DNA of 64,000 nucleotides from Nocardia vermiculata NBRC 100427 (GTDB taxonomy: Bacteria > Actinomycetota > Actinomycetes > Mycobacteriales > Mycobacteriaceae), in contig NZ_BDCA01000016.1 in the NCBI RefSeq assembly GCF_001613265.1, positions 62,001 through 126,000 of the forward strand, written 5' to 3'. The notes under the pieces were generated by a model that saw only the letters and a list, made by a program, of their open reading frames with translations, did no database searches and was not told the origin of the DNA. The translations under genes were made by a program, and so were the position numbers. Every line of letters starts with the position of its first letter. The stretch's first letter is position 1. Shown one piece after another: positions 39,685 to 48,311 of this stretch.

Positions 39685-41243
39685 GTGAACCGGGTTCCAT
39701 GTCCGGCCGGGGGCACGTTTCGGACCGATCTGCCGGTGCGGGGAAGCCTGACGAAGCGCCGGGCTTCCGCCGGCGTTCCGCAGCGGCCGGGCCACCGGTA
39801 CGTGGTCTCCGATCGCGGATCTCGCGGCGGTTGTCCGCGGTACCCCTGCGCATCACTCTGGTCGTCGTCCTGGTCCTGCTCGCCGGTCTGGGACTCGTGG
39901 TCTCGGGTGTAGCGGTGACCTCCTCGATGCGAAACGTGTTGATCGACAAGGTTGATCGACAGCTGTTCGAGGCATCGCACACGTGGGCGGATCCCGGCGC
40001 ACCGGACCCACAGCGGCTGCCGATGCCGAAGAGCCGGGAACGACCGCCGCAATTGTTTTACGTTCGGGTCGACAATCCGGACGGCGCGGTGCGGATGCTG
40101 CTTCCGTCCGGGCCGACCGTCCCGGACCCGCCCGCGGATCTCGGGAAGAAACCGCAGACCATCGGCACCGTCGGTGATCCGGACGCGCACTGGCGCGCGG
40201 TGCGGGTCTCCGGGGCAGACGGCACCAGTCTGATTGCGATCCGCCTGACCGAGACCGAGAACATCGTCGACCGGTTGATCGGCCTACAGGTGGTGGTCGG
40301 ACTGATTGTGCTGGCCGTGCTCGCCGTGGTCGCGCAGTTCGTGATCCGCCGCAGTCTGCGACCGTTGCGAGAGGTGGAGAAGACTGCGGCCGAGATCGCG
40401 GCCGGTGACCTTCATCGCCGAGTTCCGGTGCAGGGCACCAATACCGAGGTCGACCGGTTGTCTCAGTCCCTCAACGGGATGCTCGCTCAGATTCAGACCG
40501 CCTTCGCTGCCACCGAGGCGTCCGAGGAAGCCGCTCGGCGCTCGGAGTCCCGGATGCGCCGCTTCGTCGCGGATGCCAGCCACGAACTGCGTACGCCGTT
40601 GACCACGATCAAGGGATTCACCGAGCTGTATCGGCAAGGTGCGCTGGCGGATCCGGAGTTGTTCATCGATCGAATCGAGCGCGAATCCACTCGGATGGGA
40701 CTGCTCGTGGAGGATCTGCTGATGCTGGCCCGGCTGGATGCACAGCGGCCGGTGGAACGGCACCCCGTGGATCTGCTGGCCCTGGCCAGCGATGCGGTGC
40801 ACAACGCGCGCGCCGTCGATGCCGCGCAGCGCCCGGATGCGCCGCGCCGCCCGATCGACATCGAAATCCGTACCGGTGAGGGCACATTGGAAGTGCTGGG
40901 GGACGAGGCCCGGTTGCGTCAGGTGCTGGGAAATCTGGTCAACAACGCACTGATCCACACCCCGCCCGATGCGGCGGTCACCGTAGCGCTGACCCCCGCG
41001 CCGGACGAGGTGACCATCGAGGTCGCCGACACCGGGCCCGGGCTGCCGCCCGAGGAAGCCGAGCGCCTGTTCGAGCGCTTCTACCGCACGGACACCTCAC
41101 GCAGCCGCGACAGCGGGGGCACCGGCCTCGGCCTGTCCATCGTGCAGGCCCTGGTCACCGCGCACGGTGGCACTGTTGCGGTCCACAGCCGAGTAGGACA
41201 GGGCACCGTCTTCGAGGTCCGCCTGCCCCGTTCGGTCGACTGA
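39681..41243 (+). CDS. phoR: PhoR-like sensor histidine kinase
   Basis: A 520-residue kinase. A cytosolic N-terminus of about 50 residues is followed by a first membrane helix (LRITLVVVLVLLAGLGLVVS), an extracytoplasmic sensor of about 125 residues, a second helix (LQVVVGLIVLAVLAVVAQF), a HAMP region and the H box DASHELRTPLTTIKGFTELY with His301. The N, G1 and G2 boxes follow (L-G-N-L-V-N-N-A, DTGPGLPPEEAE, GTGLGLSIVQ). Partner of the PhoP-like regulator and translated from the same message. The sensor domain is Pro/Asp-rich; its stimulus is unknown. Confidence 0.93.
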   Translation: MSEPGSMSGRGHVSDRSAGAGKPDEAPGFRRRSAAAGPPVRGLRSRISRRLSAVPLRITLVVVLVLLAGLGLVVSGVAVTSSMRNVLIDKVDRQLFEASHTWADPGAPDPQRLPMPKSRERPPQLFYVRVDNPDGAVRMLLPSGPTVPDPPADLGKKPQTIGTVGDPDAHWRAVRVSGADGTSLIAIRLTETENIVDRLIGLQVVVGLIVLAVLAVVAQFVIRRSLRPLREVEKTAAEIAAGDLHRRVPVQGTNTEVDRLSQSLNGMLAQIQTAFAATEASEEAARRSESRMRRFVADASHELRTPLTTIKGFTELYRQGALADPELFIDRIERESTRMGLLVEDLLMLARLDAQRPVERHPVDLLALASDAVHNARAVDAAQRPDAPRRPIDIEIRTGEGTLEVLGDEARLRQVLGNLVNNALIHTPPDAAVTVALTPAPDEVTIEVADTGPGLPPEEAERLFERFYRTDTSRSRDSGGTGLGLSIVQALVTAHGGTVAVHSRVGQGTVFEVRLPRSVD

Positions 41244-41280
41244 GGTCCGGGCACCGCGCGCACCCGGGACATGCGGGCTG

Positions 41281-41706
41281 TTACTCGGGGACGTTGGCGC
41301 CGTAGCCGAGGTCGCGGAGGGCCTGTTTGATCTTGGCCTGTGCCTCGTCCAGCGATTCCGGACTCGGATCGGTGTCGGCGCCGGAGATGTCGAAGTCGCT
41401 GAGCTCGTAGGCCGGGAACACGTGCAGGTGCAGGTGCGGAACTTCCAGCCCGGCGATCAACAGGCCCGCGCGCGGCGCATCCCATGCCTTGCGCACGGCC
41501 CGGCCGACCTTCTGCGCGACCTCGTTGATCCGTGTGAACACCGCCGGATCGAGGTCCTGCCACTGGTCGATTTCCTGACGCGGGACGATGAGCGTATGGC
41601 CCGGGGTGACCGGCGCGATCGTCAGAAAGGCGACGAACTCGTCGTCCTCCCACACGAACCGCCCCGGAAGTTGACCGGCAATGATCGCACTGAAAACGGA
41701 GGGCAT
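41281..41706 (-). CDS. HIT family hydrolase (Rv0759c-like)
   Basis: A 141-residue histidine-triad protein. The HIT motif is HLHLHVFPA near residue 95; N-terminal FSAIIAGQLPG and TPGHTLIVPRQEI segments are typical. HIT proteins hydrolyse nucleotide phosphoramidates or dinucleoside polyphosphates. It is convergent with phoR, as Rv0759c is with Rv0758. The C-terminal 30 residues (LDEAQAKIKQALRDLG) extend past the usual fold. CAAGAT lies six bases before the ATG. Confidence 0.88.
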   Translation of the reverse strand: MPSVFSAIIAGQLPGRFVWEDDEFVAFLTIAPVTPGHTLIVPRQEIDQWQDLDPAVFTRINEVAQKVGRAVRKAWDAPRAGLLIAGLEVPHLHLHVFPAYELSDFDISGADTDPSPESLDEAQAKIKQALRDLGYGANVPE

Positions 41707-41798
41707 GGGCCCATCTTGCCTCTCCGTTCCGTGATCGGCGGATCGGGGCTGGTGAGCAGCTGTTGCGATACCCTCATCTGCCGTTCACCCGCGTCACC

Positions 41799-41804
41799 TA
41801 AGCT
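41799..41804 (+). promoter_or_regulatory. -10 box of purD (probable leaderless start)
   Basis: TAAGCT ends seven bases before GTG 41812 and no ribosome binding site is present, so transcription probably starts at or next to the GTG. Confidence 0.6.
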
Positions 41805-41811
41805 GTCTCGG

Positions 41812-43089
41812 GTGCGCGTACTCGTCATCGGTTCCGGAGCCCGTGAACACGCCCTCGTAGCGGCCCTGCGACGGGACCCGGAGGTGCAGGCCATTGCGGC
41901 GGCACCCGGTAACCCGGGCATTGCTCAGCTCGCCGAAGTGCGGCCGGTCGACCCGGCCAGTGCCGAGGCGGTCGTGGCACTGGCCCGCGACTTCGGTGCC
42001 GATCTGGTCGTCATCGGCCCGGAGGTGCCGCTGGTGCTGGGTGTTGCCGACGCGGTGCGGGCGGCCGGTATCGCCTGCTTCGGGCCGTCGGCGTCGGCCG
42101 CGCGGATCGAGGGTTCCAAGGCCTTCGCCAAGGATGTGATGGCCGCGGCCGGCGTACGCACCGCGCACAGCGAGATCGTCGACCACCCCGGCGAGCTGGA
42201 TGCCGCACTGGATCGTTTCGGCCCCACCTGGGTGGTCAAGGACGACGGGCTGGCGGCCGGTAAGGGCGTGGTCGTCACCACCGACCGGTCCGCGGCCCGC
42301 GACCACGGCGCCGAACTGCTCGAACAGGGTCACCCGGTCCTGCTGGAGTCGTTCCTGGACGGACCCGAGGTGTCGCTGTTCTGTCTCGTCGACGGCGAGA
42401 CCGTGGTGCCGTTGCTGCCCGCGCAGGATCACAAGCGTGTCGGCGACGGCGACACCGGACCCAATACCGGCGGGATGGGCGCCTACACCCCGTTGCCGTG
42501 GCTGCCCGCGCAGACCGTGACCGAGATCGTCGACGATGTCGTGAAACCCGTTGCCGCCGAAATGGTTCGGCGCGGTGTGCCGTTCTCGGGCCTGCTCTAC
42601 GCGGGGCTGGCGATCGGTCAGGCGGGGCCGTCGGTGGTCGAATTCAACTGCCGCTTCGGTGATCCCGAGACCCAGGCGGTGCTGGCACTGCTGGACAGCC
42701 CGCTCGGTGCGCTGCTCTACGCCACCGCCACCGGCACTCTGGCCGAGGCTCAGCCGCCGCGCTGGAAGGACGGCGCCGCGATCACCGTGGTGCTCGCCGC
42801 GGAGAACTATCCGGGTCGTCCGCGCACCGGCGATGTCATCTCCGGGACCGAAGGGACGGCAGCGGATGCCGCGGTGCTGCATGCCGGTACGGCGTCGCGC
42901 GAGGACGGGGCCTTGCTGTCGGCCGGCGGCCGGGTGCTCAATGTCGTCGCCACCGGCACCGATCTGACCGAAGCGCGCGCGCACGCCTACGAGCGCATCG
43001 CCGCAATCAAGCTGCCCGGCAGCCACTTCCGCACCGATATCGGTCTCGCCGCAGTAGAGGACCGCATCTCACTGCCCGCCCGGGTCTGA
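41812..43089 (+). CDS. purD: Phosphoribosylamine-glycine ligase (PurD)
   Basis: A 425-residue ATP-grasp enzyme, second step of purine synthesis (glycine plus phosphoribosylamine to GAR). VRVLVIGSGAREHAL opens the N domain. The ATP-grasp part has VVKDDGLAAGKGVVVT, LLPAQDHKRVGDGDTGPNTG and VVEFNCRFGDPETQ with metal-binding Glu/Asn. The GTG at 41812 is chosen because it begins the conserved VRVLVIG strand; the open frame upstream runs through the antisense HIT gene. Position near phoPR parallels Rv0772. Confidence 0.95.
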   Translation: MRVLVIGSGAREHALVAALRRDPEVQAIAAAPGNPGIAQLAEVRPVDPASAEAVVALARDFGADLVVIGPEVPLVLGVADAVRAAGIACFGPSASAARIEGSKAFAKDVMAAAGVRTAHSEIVDHPGELDAALDRFGPTWVVKDDGLAAGKGVVVTTDRSAARDHGAELLEQGHPVLLESFLDGPEVSLFCLVDGETVVPLLPAQDHKRVGDGDTGPNTGGMGAYTPLPWLPAQTVTEIVDDVVKPVAAEMVRRGVPFSGLLYAGLAIGQAGPSVVEFNCRFGDPETQAVLALLDSPLGALLYATATGTLAEAQPPRWKDGAAITVVLAAENYPGRPRTGDVISGTEGTAADAAVLHAGTASREDGALLSAGGRVLNVVATGTDLTEARAHAYERIAAIKLPGSHFRTDIGLAAVEDRISLPARV

Positions 43090-43181
43090 TCTCTCGCCAC
43101 CCGGCTGCTCGGGCGCTGTTCACCGGAGAGTCTCGCCTCTGGATCGCGGCCCGCGCTCGGGCAGCGGTGTGAACCGCGCGT

Positions 43182-44171
43182 TCAGCCGACCTGTACTCCG
43201 TGCAGCGCCAACCAGGGCTGTGGATCGATGTGCTGACCGCTGACCAGCACTTCGAAATGCAGATGCGGCCCGGTGGAGTCGCCGCGGTTGCCGATTCGGG
43301 CGATCTGTTGCCCGGCGTGGACCCGCTCGCCGACCGAGACCGAGAAGTCGTACATGTGGCCGTAGACGGAGATGCTGCCGTCGTTGTGCCGGATGCGCAC
43401 CCACAGTCCGAAGCCCTGCGCCGGACCCGCGTCGATGACGACACCGTCGGCCACCGCGTAGATCGGCGAACCGATCGGCGCGGCAATATCGATACCACGG
43501 TGGAAGGTGCCCCACCGGCTGCCGTATCCGGAGGTGAAGGCGCCCACCGCCGGCAGCGCGAAACCGCCGATACCGGGTGCGATTCCGCCGGGGAAGACAC
43601 CACCGGGGATCGCTTCGGGCCGGCCCGGCAACCACGGCTGCGGAGCTCCGGAGACCGCGGCGGCGGCCTCGGCCTTCGCGCGATCCAGCGTCGATTGTTG
43701 CGCGGCGGCCACCACCTGGGCCTCACGCAGGCGCTCGCCGTTGTCGATGGCCTTCAGATAACGCTTGCTGGTTTCCTGTTCGGCCTGCACCTGCAGCGGA
43801 TAGGCGACCGCGATCCGTTGTGCGGTACCGGGTGCGGGAACGCGGTCGATCGTCCGCGGTGCCACGGTGTCGGCAGCCGCGAACAGTGCCACCACCAGCA
43901 TGCCGACGACCAGAATCCGGTGTTGGTACAACCAGCCGCGCAGCCGTGGCCACAGCGTCTCGAAGTCGTCGCGCCAGTTCCGATTGCGCATCCGCCGGAT
44001 CAGCGATCGCGAACCGGCCCCGGCCGCCGAGCCGAATTCACGGGAGCGGCGTGCCGCGGACCGGACCCGATCCGACAGTGGCCGCTCCCGTTGCAGCGCT
44101 GTTCGCCAGTCCGGGCGGACCACGGTCCAGCCCCCCTGGTACAGCTCGGCGCGGCGTGCCCGTTCAGGCAT
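43182..44171 (-). CDS. M23 family metallopeptidase, membrane-anchored
   Basis: A 329-residue protein. The N-terminal 85 residues are basic and cytosolic. A membrane helix (about 98-115, ILVVGMLVVALFAAADT) follows, then a helical Gln/Ala-rich linker, a Pro/Gly-rich spacer (PGGVFPGGIAPGIGGF) and a LytM/M23 domain (about 215-329). The zinc site is visible as HRGIDIAAP and HLHFEV, with Y-G-H-M in between. Such enzymes cut peptidoglycan cross-bridges or activate partners. It is convergent with purD. Its start at 44171 has only a weak ribosome binding site. Confidence 0.88.
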   Translation of the reverse strand: MPERARRAELYQGGWTVVRPDWRTALQRERPLSDRVRSAARRSREFGSAAGAGSRSLIRRMRNRNWRDDFETLWPRLRGWLYQHRILVVGMLVVALFAAADTVAPRTIDRVPAPGTAQRIAVAYPLQVQAEQETSKRYLKAIDNGERLREAQVVAAAQQSTLDRAKAEAAAAVSGAPQPWLPGRPEAIPGGVFPGGIAPGIGGFALPAVGAFTSGYGSRWGTFHRGIDIAAPIGSPIYAVADGVVIDAGPAQGFGLWVRIRHNDGSISVYGHMYDFSVSVGERVHAGQQIARIGNRGDSTGPHLHFEVLVSGQHIDPQPWLALHGVQVG

Positions 44172-44275
44172 TCTGCCGACGATAACAGGGGGTCGGCCGA
44201 TAGCGTAGGTGGGCGCCACGGTGCACAGGAACGTCTCAGTAAGCCGGTGCGTGCGAGCGGTGCGGCGCGGTGTTC

Positions 44276-44281
44276 TACCGT
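44276..44281 (+). promoter_or_regulatory. -10 box of the aminotransferase gene (probable leaderless start)
   Basis: TACCGT ends six bases before GTG 44288, with no ribosome binding site. This supports that GTG over an in-frame GTG at 44270. Confidence 0.5.
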
Positions 44282-44287
44282 CGTCGG

Positions 44288-45457
44288 GTGCGCAGTGAAT
44301 CCCGTCGTTCCACGGTTCCGACCTTCTACGTGATGGATGTGTGGAAGGCCGCGGCCGAACGTGCCCGTACCCACGGCGATGTCCTCGTCCTGGCCGCCGG
44401 TCAGCCGTCCACGCCCGCACCGGCGCCGGTGTTGCGGGCGACCCGCACCGCACTCGACGACGAGTTGCTGGGCTACACCGAGACTTTCGGCCTCCCGGAA
44501 CTGCGCGCCGCGATCGCGGACCACCACAGCAGCAGCTACGGGATCGGAGTGAGCGCCGACGACGTGGTCGTCACGACCGGTTCGTCGGGGGCGTTCACCC
44601 TGATCTTCCTGGCCGCATTCGACATCGGCGACACCGTCGTGGTGGCGCGTCCCGGGTATCCGGCCTATCGCAACACCCTGACTGCCCTGGGCTGCCGGGT
44701 CGTGGAGCTCGACTGCGGGCCCCAGACCCGGTTCCAGCCGACCGTCGCCATGCTCGAGGAACTGCCCGAGCCGCCGGCCGGTCTGGTGGTGGCCAGTCCC
44801 GCGAATCCGACCGGGACGATGATCGCGCCCGAGGAATTGGCGGCGCTGGCCCGCTGGTGCGACGACCACGGAACGCTGCTGATCTCCGACGAGATCTATC
44901 ACGGCATCGCCTATTCGGGACTCGGCGGAGATACCGAACCGGTCAGCTCGGCGTGGGAGACCTCGCGCGAATCAGTGGTGGTCGGGTCGGTGTCGAAGTA
45001 CTTCTCGATGACCGGCTGGCGGTTGGGCTGGATGCTCGCTCCCGAACGGCTGCGCCCGGCGTTGCAGCGGTTGGCCTCGAATATGACGGTCTGCCCGCCT
45101 GCGATCTCACAGTTCGCGGCCACGCATGCCTTCGGTGCCGAGGCCAAGAGCGAACTCGACACCCATGTCCAGCGTTATGCACGCAACCGTGCCTTGCTGC
45201 TCGAGGGCCTGCCCGAACTGGGCATCACCGATCTCGCTCCCGCCGACGGCGCCTTCTATGCCTACGCCGATATCGGCCACCTGAGCCAGGATTCGACCGC
45301 CTGGTGCGCGGACCTGCTGGCGCACACCGGAGTGGCGTTGGCTCCCGGCATCGATTTCGACACCCGCAGCGGTCACCGGACAGTTCGCTTCTCCTTTGCC
45401 GGCGCCACCGCCGACATCGAGGAGGCGCTGGTGCGCCTGCGTCGATACCTCGGCTGA
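44288..45457 (+). CDS. PLP-dependent aminotransferase, class I/II
   Basis: A 389-residue fold-type I aminotransferase. Motifs are LAAGQPSTPAPAPV near residue 35, GYTETFGLPELR, NPTGTM, the S-D-E-I-Y-H-G-I aspartate for the pyridine nitrogen and SVSKYFSMTGWRLGW with the PLP lysine. The C-terminus carries VRFSFAGATADIEEAL with the carboxylate-binding Arg. The amino-group donor cannot be told from the motifs. It lies divergent from the M23 gene and upstream of a TetR gene, 122 bases away. Confidence 0.9.
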   Translation: MRSESRRSTVPTFYVMDVWKAAAERARTHGDVLVLAAGQPSTPAPAPVLRATRTALDDELLGYTETFGLPELRAAIADHHSSSYGIGVSADDVVVTTGSSGAFTLIFLAAFDIGDTVVVARPGYPAYRNTLTALGCRVVELDCGPQTRFQPTVAMLEELPEPPAGLVVASPANPTGTMIAPEELAALARWCDDHGTLLISDEIYHGIAYSGLGGDTEPVSSAWETSRESVVVGSVSKYFSMTGWRLGWMLAPERLRPALQRLASNMTVCPPAISQFAATHAFGAEAKSELDTHVQRYARNRALLLEGLPELGITDLAPADGAFYAYADIGHLSQDSTAWCADLLAHTGVALAPGIDFDTRSGHRTVRFSFAGATADIEEALVRLRRYLG

Positions 45458-45512
45458 AACGCAGAATTCCGTACCGCCCCGCGCGCGGCGCCGATGGGGT
45501 ACAAAGACAAAC

Positions 45513-45574
45513 GCAGAGATTTGCACAGATCGCACCGATTTGGCACGGATGAACCGATGATGACTGGCACGATG
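45513..45574. repeat. Phased short repeats upstream of the TetR gene
   Basis: gcagagat (45513), gcacagat (45523), gcaccgat (45532) and gcacggat (45543) recur every 9-11 bases, with a shorter gcacgat at 45567. The stretch lies directly before GTG 45580 and is a candidate operator array for the TetR product. Confidence 0.55.
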
Positions 45575-45579
45575 ACACG

Positions 45580-46248
45580 GTGATCACCGCGACGACCCCG
45601 AAAGGCGAGAGGCGTCGCCAAGCATTGGTTGCGGCTGCCGCGGAGTTGCTCCTCGAAGGTGGCTTCGATGCCGTGCGCCACCGTTCGGTGGCGACCCGCG
45701 CGGACCTGCCGCTGGCATCGACGACCTACTATTTCGAATCCCTCGAGGATCTGATCGCGCGCGCGGTCGAGTTCAGCGGTACCGCCGAACTTGAGGCGAT
45801 GCGCCACCGGATCGGTGAGGTGACTCATCGCCGGCGAGGCGCGGAGGCAACCGTCGAGCTGATCGTGGACCTGATGGTGGGTACCGAAGGAACCGACGAA
45901 TTCGCGCGCGGGCGGCTGATCGCCCGCTACGAGCGGTCGGTGGCCTCGGCACGGCATCCGGAACTGCGTGAGGTGCAGTTGCGGCTCCGGGTGCAACTCG
46001 AAGATCTGCTCGCCGATGTGCTGCGCCGCTCCGATCGCATGGTGCGCACCGATCAGCTGCGCCGCCTGGTCGCGGTGGTCGACGGTGCGGTGGTGGCCGC
46101 CCTCGCCGAATCCGATCCGCAACCGCGGCGCACCGCCCGCGCCGCGTTACTGGAATTGATCGATGTGATCGCGCCGCCGGTGCCGCAACCGATGATCGCG
46201 CCGCAAGCGATGCCCCAGCAACCCGGCAGGCAGCGAACACTAGACTGA
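45580..46248 (+). CDS. TetR family transcriptional regulator
   Basis: A 222-residue TetR-type regulator. The HTH spans about 10-58: ERRRQALVAAAAELLLEGG, HRSVATRADLPLASTTYYF, then ESLEDLIARAVEFSG. The helical ligand domain follows. The C-terminal 25 residues are Pro/Gln-rich. No ribosome binding site is clear. It ends six bases before the purB GTG, and Rv0775 is in a similar place in M. tuberculosis. Target genes are unknown; the repeats just upstream suggest autoregulation. Confidence 0.88.
   Translation: MITATTPKGERRRQALVAAAAELLLEGGFDAVRHRSVATRADLPLASTTYYFESLEDLIARAVEFSGTAELEAMRHRIGEVTHRRRGAEATVELIVDLMVGTEGTDEFARGRLIARYERSVASARHPELREVQLRLRVQLEDLLADVLRRSDRMVRTDQLRRLVAVVDGAVVAALAESDPQPRRTARAALLELIDVIAPPVPQPMIAPQAMPQQPGRQRTLD
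46241..46246 (+). promoter_or_regulatory. -10 box of purB inside the TetR gene's 3' end (probable leaderless start)
   Basis: TAGACT ends eight bases before GTG 46255 and overlaps the last codons of the TetR gene. purB could therefore be read from its own promoter. Confidence 0.5.
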
Positions 46249-46254
46249 CTGTCC

Positions 46255-47688
46255 GTGACTGTTGTCCCGAATGTCCTCGCCACCCGGTATGCCAGCCCGC
46301 AACTGGTGCAGTTGTGGTCGCCCGAGAACAAGATCGTGCTCGAGCGCCGACTGTGGCTCGAGGTACTACGGGCGCAGACCGAACTCGGCGCGGCGGGCAC
46401 CGAATCGGTGACCGCCGAGGTGATCGAGGATTACGAGCGGGTGCTCGGTGAGGTGGATCTCGCCTCGATCGCCGAGCGGGAGCGGATCACCCGCCACGAT
46501 GTGAAGGCACGGATCGAGGAATTCAACGCCCTCGCCGGCCACGAGCACATCCACAAGGGGATGACCAGCCGCGATCTCACCGAGAATGTGGAACAGCTGC
46601 AGATCCGGTTGTCGCTCGATCATGTCTTCGAGCACGGGGTCGCGGTCGCGGCACGGCTGGCGGAGCGGGCGGCCGAATATCAGTCGCTGGTGATGGCCGG
46701 TCGTTCGCACAATGTGGCGGCGCAGGCGACCACGCTGGGTAAGCGTTTCGCCAGTGCTGCCGATGAGGTTCTCATCGCGCTGCAGCGGGTGCGCGAGCTG
46801 ATCGATCGCTATCCGCTGCGCGGGATCAAGGGGCCGATGGGGACCGCGCAGGACATGCTGGACCTGTTCGACGGCGATGCGGGCAAGCTCGCGCAACTGG
46901 AACAGAAGGTGGCGCGCCACCTCGGCTTCTCGACCGTGCTGACCAGCGTCGGCCAGGTCTATCCGCGCTCGCTCGACCACGATGTGGTCTCCGCACTGGT
47001 GCATCTGGGTGCGGGCCCGTCCTCGTTCGCGCACACCGTGCGGCTGATGGCCGGGCACGAGCTGGTGACCGAGGGGTTCCAGCCGGGCCAGGTCGGCAGT
47101 TCCGCGATGCCGCACAAGATGAACACCCGCTCCTGCGAGCGTGTCAACGGCCTGCAGGTGGTGCTGCGCGGGTACGGCTCGATGGCCGCGGAACTGTCCG
47201 GCGCGCAATGGAACGAGGGTGATGTGTTCTGCTCGGTGGTGCGCCGGGTCGCACTGCCGGATGCCTTCTTCGCCATCGACGGCATGATGGAAACCTTCCT
47301 CACCGTGCTCACCGAGTTCGGTGCCTACCCCGCGGTGGTCGAGCGCGAACTCAACCGCTACCTCCCCTTCCTGGCCACCACCCGCATCCTGATGGCGGCC
47401 GTGCGGGCCGGGGTGGGGCGCGAGAGCGCGCACGAGGTGATCAAGGAGCATGCGGTCGCCGTGGCGCTGGCCATGCGCGAGCAGGGCCGGGAACCGGACC
47501 TGCTGGACCGGCTCGCCGCCGACGATCGCATGCCGTTGGACCGCGCCGGGCTCGATGCCGCCCTCGCCGACCGCACCGCCTTCATCGGTGCCGCCGAGGC
47601 GCAGGTGGGTGCCGTGGTGGCGCAGGTACAGAAGCTGATCGACGCTCATCCCGAGGCGGCGCGCTACACGCCTTCGCCGATCCTGTAG
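46255..47688 (+). CDS. purB: Adenylosuccinate lyase (PurB)
   Basis: A 477-residue fumarase/aspartase superfamily lyase that splits SAICAR and adenylosuccinate in purine synthesis. Signature GSSAMPHKMNTRSCERVNGL is present near residue 280, T-S-R-D-L-T-E-N near 100 and GRSHNVAAQATTLG near 145. The start at the GTG six bases after the TetR stop gives the usual MTVVPNVLATRYAS start. The Rv0777 orthologue by position. Confidence 0.95.
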   Translation: MTVVPNVLATRYASPQLVQLWSPENKIVLERRLWLEVLRAQTELGAAGTESVTAEVIEDYERVLGEVDLASIAERERITRHDVKARIEEFNALAGHEHIHKGMTSRDLTENVEQLQIRLSLDHVFEHGVAVAARLAERAAEYQSLVMAGRSHNVAAQATTLGKRFASAADEVLIALQRVRELIDRYPLRGIKGPMGTAQDMLDLFDGDAGKLAQLEQKVARHLGFSTVLTSVGQVYPRSLDHDVVSALVHLGAGPSSFAHTVRLMAGHELVTEGFQPGQVGSSAMPHKMNTRSCERVNGLQVVLRGYGSMAAELSGAQWNEGDVFCSVVRRVALPDAFFAIDGMMETFLTVLTEFGAYPAVVERELNRYLPFLATTRILMAAVRAGVGRESAHEVIKEHAVAVALAMREQGREPDLLDRLAADDRMPLDRAGLDAALADRTAFIGAAEAQVGAVVAQVQKLIDAHPEAARYTPSPIL

Positions 47689-47714
47689 TGCGGCGGGGCA
47701 CGCGAACCCGGCAC

Positions 47715-47720
47715 TAGGGT
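47715..47720 (+). promoter_or_regulatory. -10 box of the second HIT gene (probable leaderless start)
   Basis: TAGGGT ends six bases before ATG 47727 with no ribosome binding site. Confidence 0.5.
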
Positions 47721-47726
47721 TGGCGG

Positions 47727-48173
47727 ATGGACCCTTACAGCATCTTCGCCGACATCGTGGCGGGGCGGGCACCGTCGTCCAAGGTCTACGAGGATGCGGA
47801 TGTCCTCGCGTTCATGGATATTCGTCCGATGACGCCCGGACATCTGCTGGTGATTCCGAAGGTCGCGGCGCGCAGTCTGGCGGAACTCGATCCGGTGGTC
47901 GGCGGCAAGCTCTTTCGGGTCGGTCAGCGCTTGGCGGCCGCGCTGCGCGAGTCCGAGGTGGCGTGCGACGGGGTGAATCTGTTCCTCGCCGACGGCGAGG
48001 TCGCAGGGCAGGAAGTGTTCCACGTCCATCTGCATGTCATTCCCCGGACTTCGGGCGACGGATTCGGGTTGCGTTACCGCGCTACCGGTCCGGCGCGTGC
48101 CGACCTGGATTATCTGGCCGCGTCGATCGCCGCCGCGGACCGGCGCGCGTCCCCGCAGGCTTCGGGGAACTAG
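47727..48173 (+). CDS. HIT family hydrolase
   Basis: A 148-residue histidine-triad protein with DPYSIFADIVAGRAPSSKVY, RPMTPGHLLVIPKV and the triad HVHLHVIPR near residue 105. It is a different subtype from the one at 41281 (nearer to classical Hint/HIT, with the G-Q-E-V-F-H lead-in). It probably hydrolyses nucleoside phosphoramidates or dinucleotides. It follows purB closely and may share its transcript, although it has its own -10 box. Confidence 0.9.
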   Translation: MDPYSIFADIVAGRAPSSKVYEDADVLAFMDIRPMTPGHLLVIPKVAARSLAELDPVVGGKLFRVGQRLAAALRESEVACDGVNLFLADGEVAGQEVFHVHLHVIPRTSGDGFGLRYRATGPARADLDYLAASIAAADRRASPQASGN

Positions 48174-48311
48174 CGACTCACTCCTCCTCGGGCGTACCGA
48201 GAGCACACCGCGCGGTTTGCTGAAGAAACGCCGAAGAAGGAAAGACCACCCGGAAACCCCGGCGTGAGCTACGTTGAGTAGCAATTGTGGTGGGCTGATG
48301 GAGGTGGGGCC

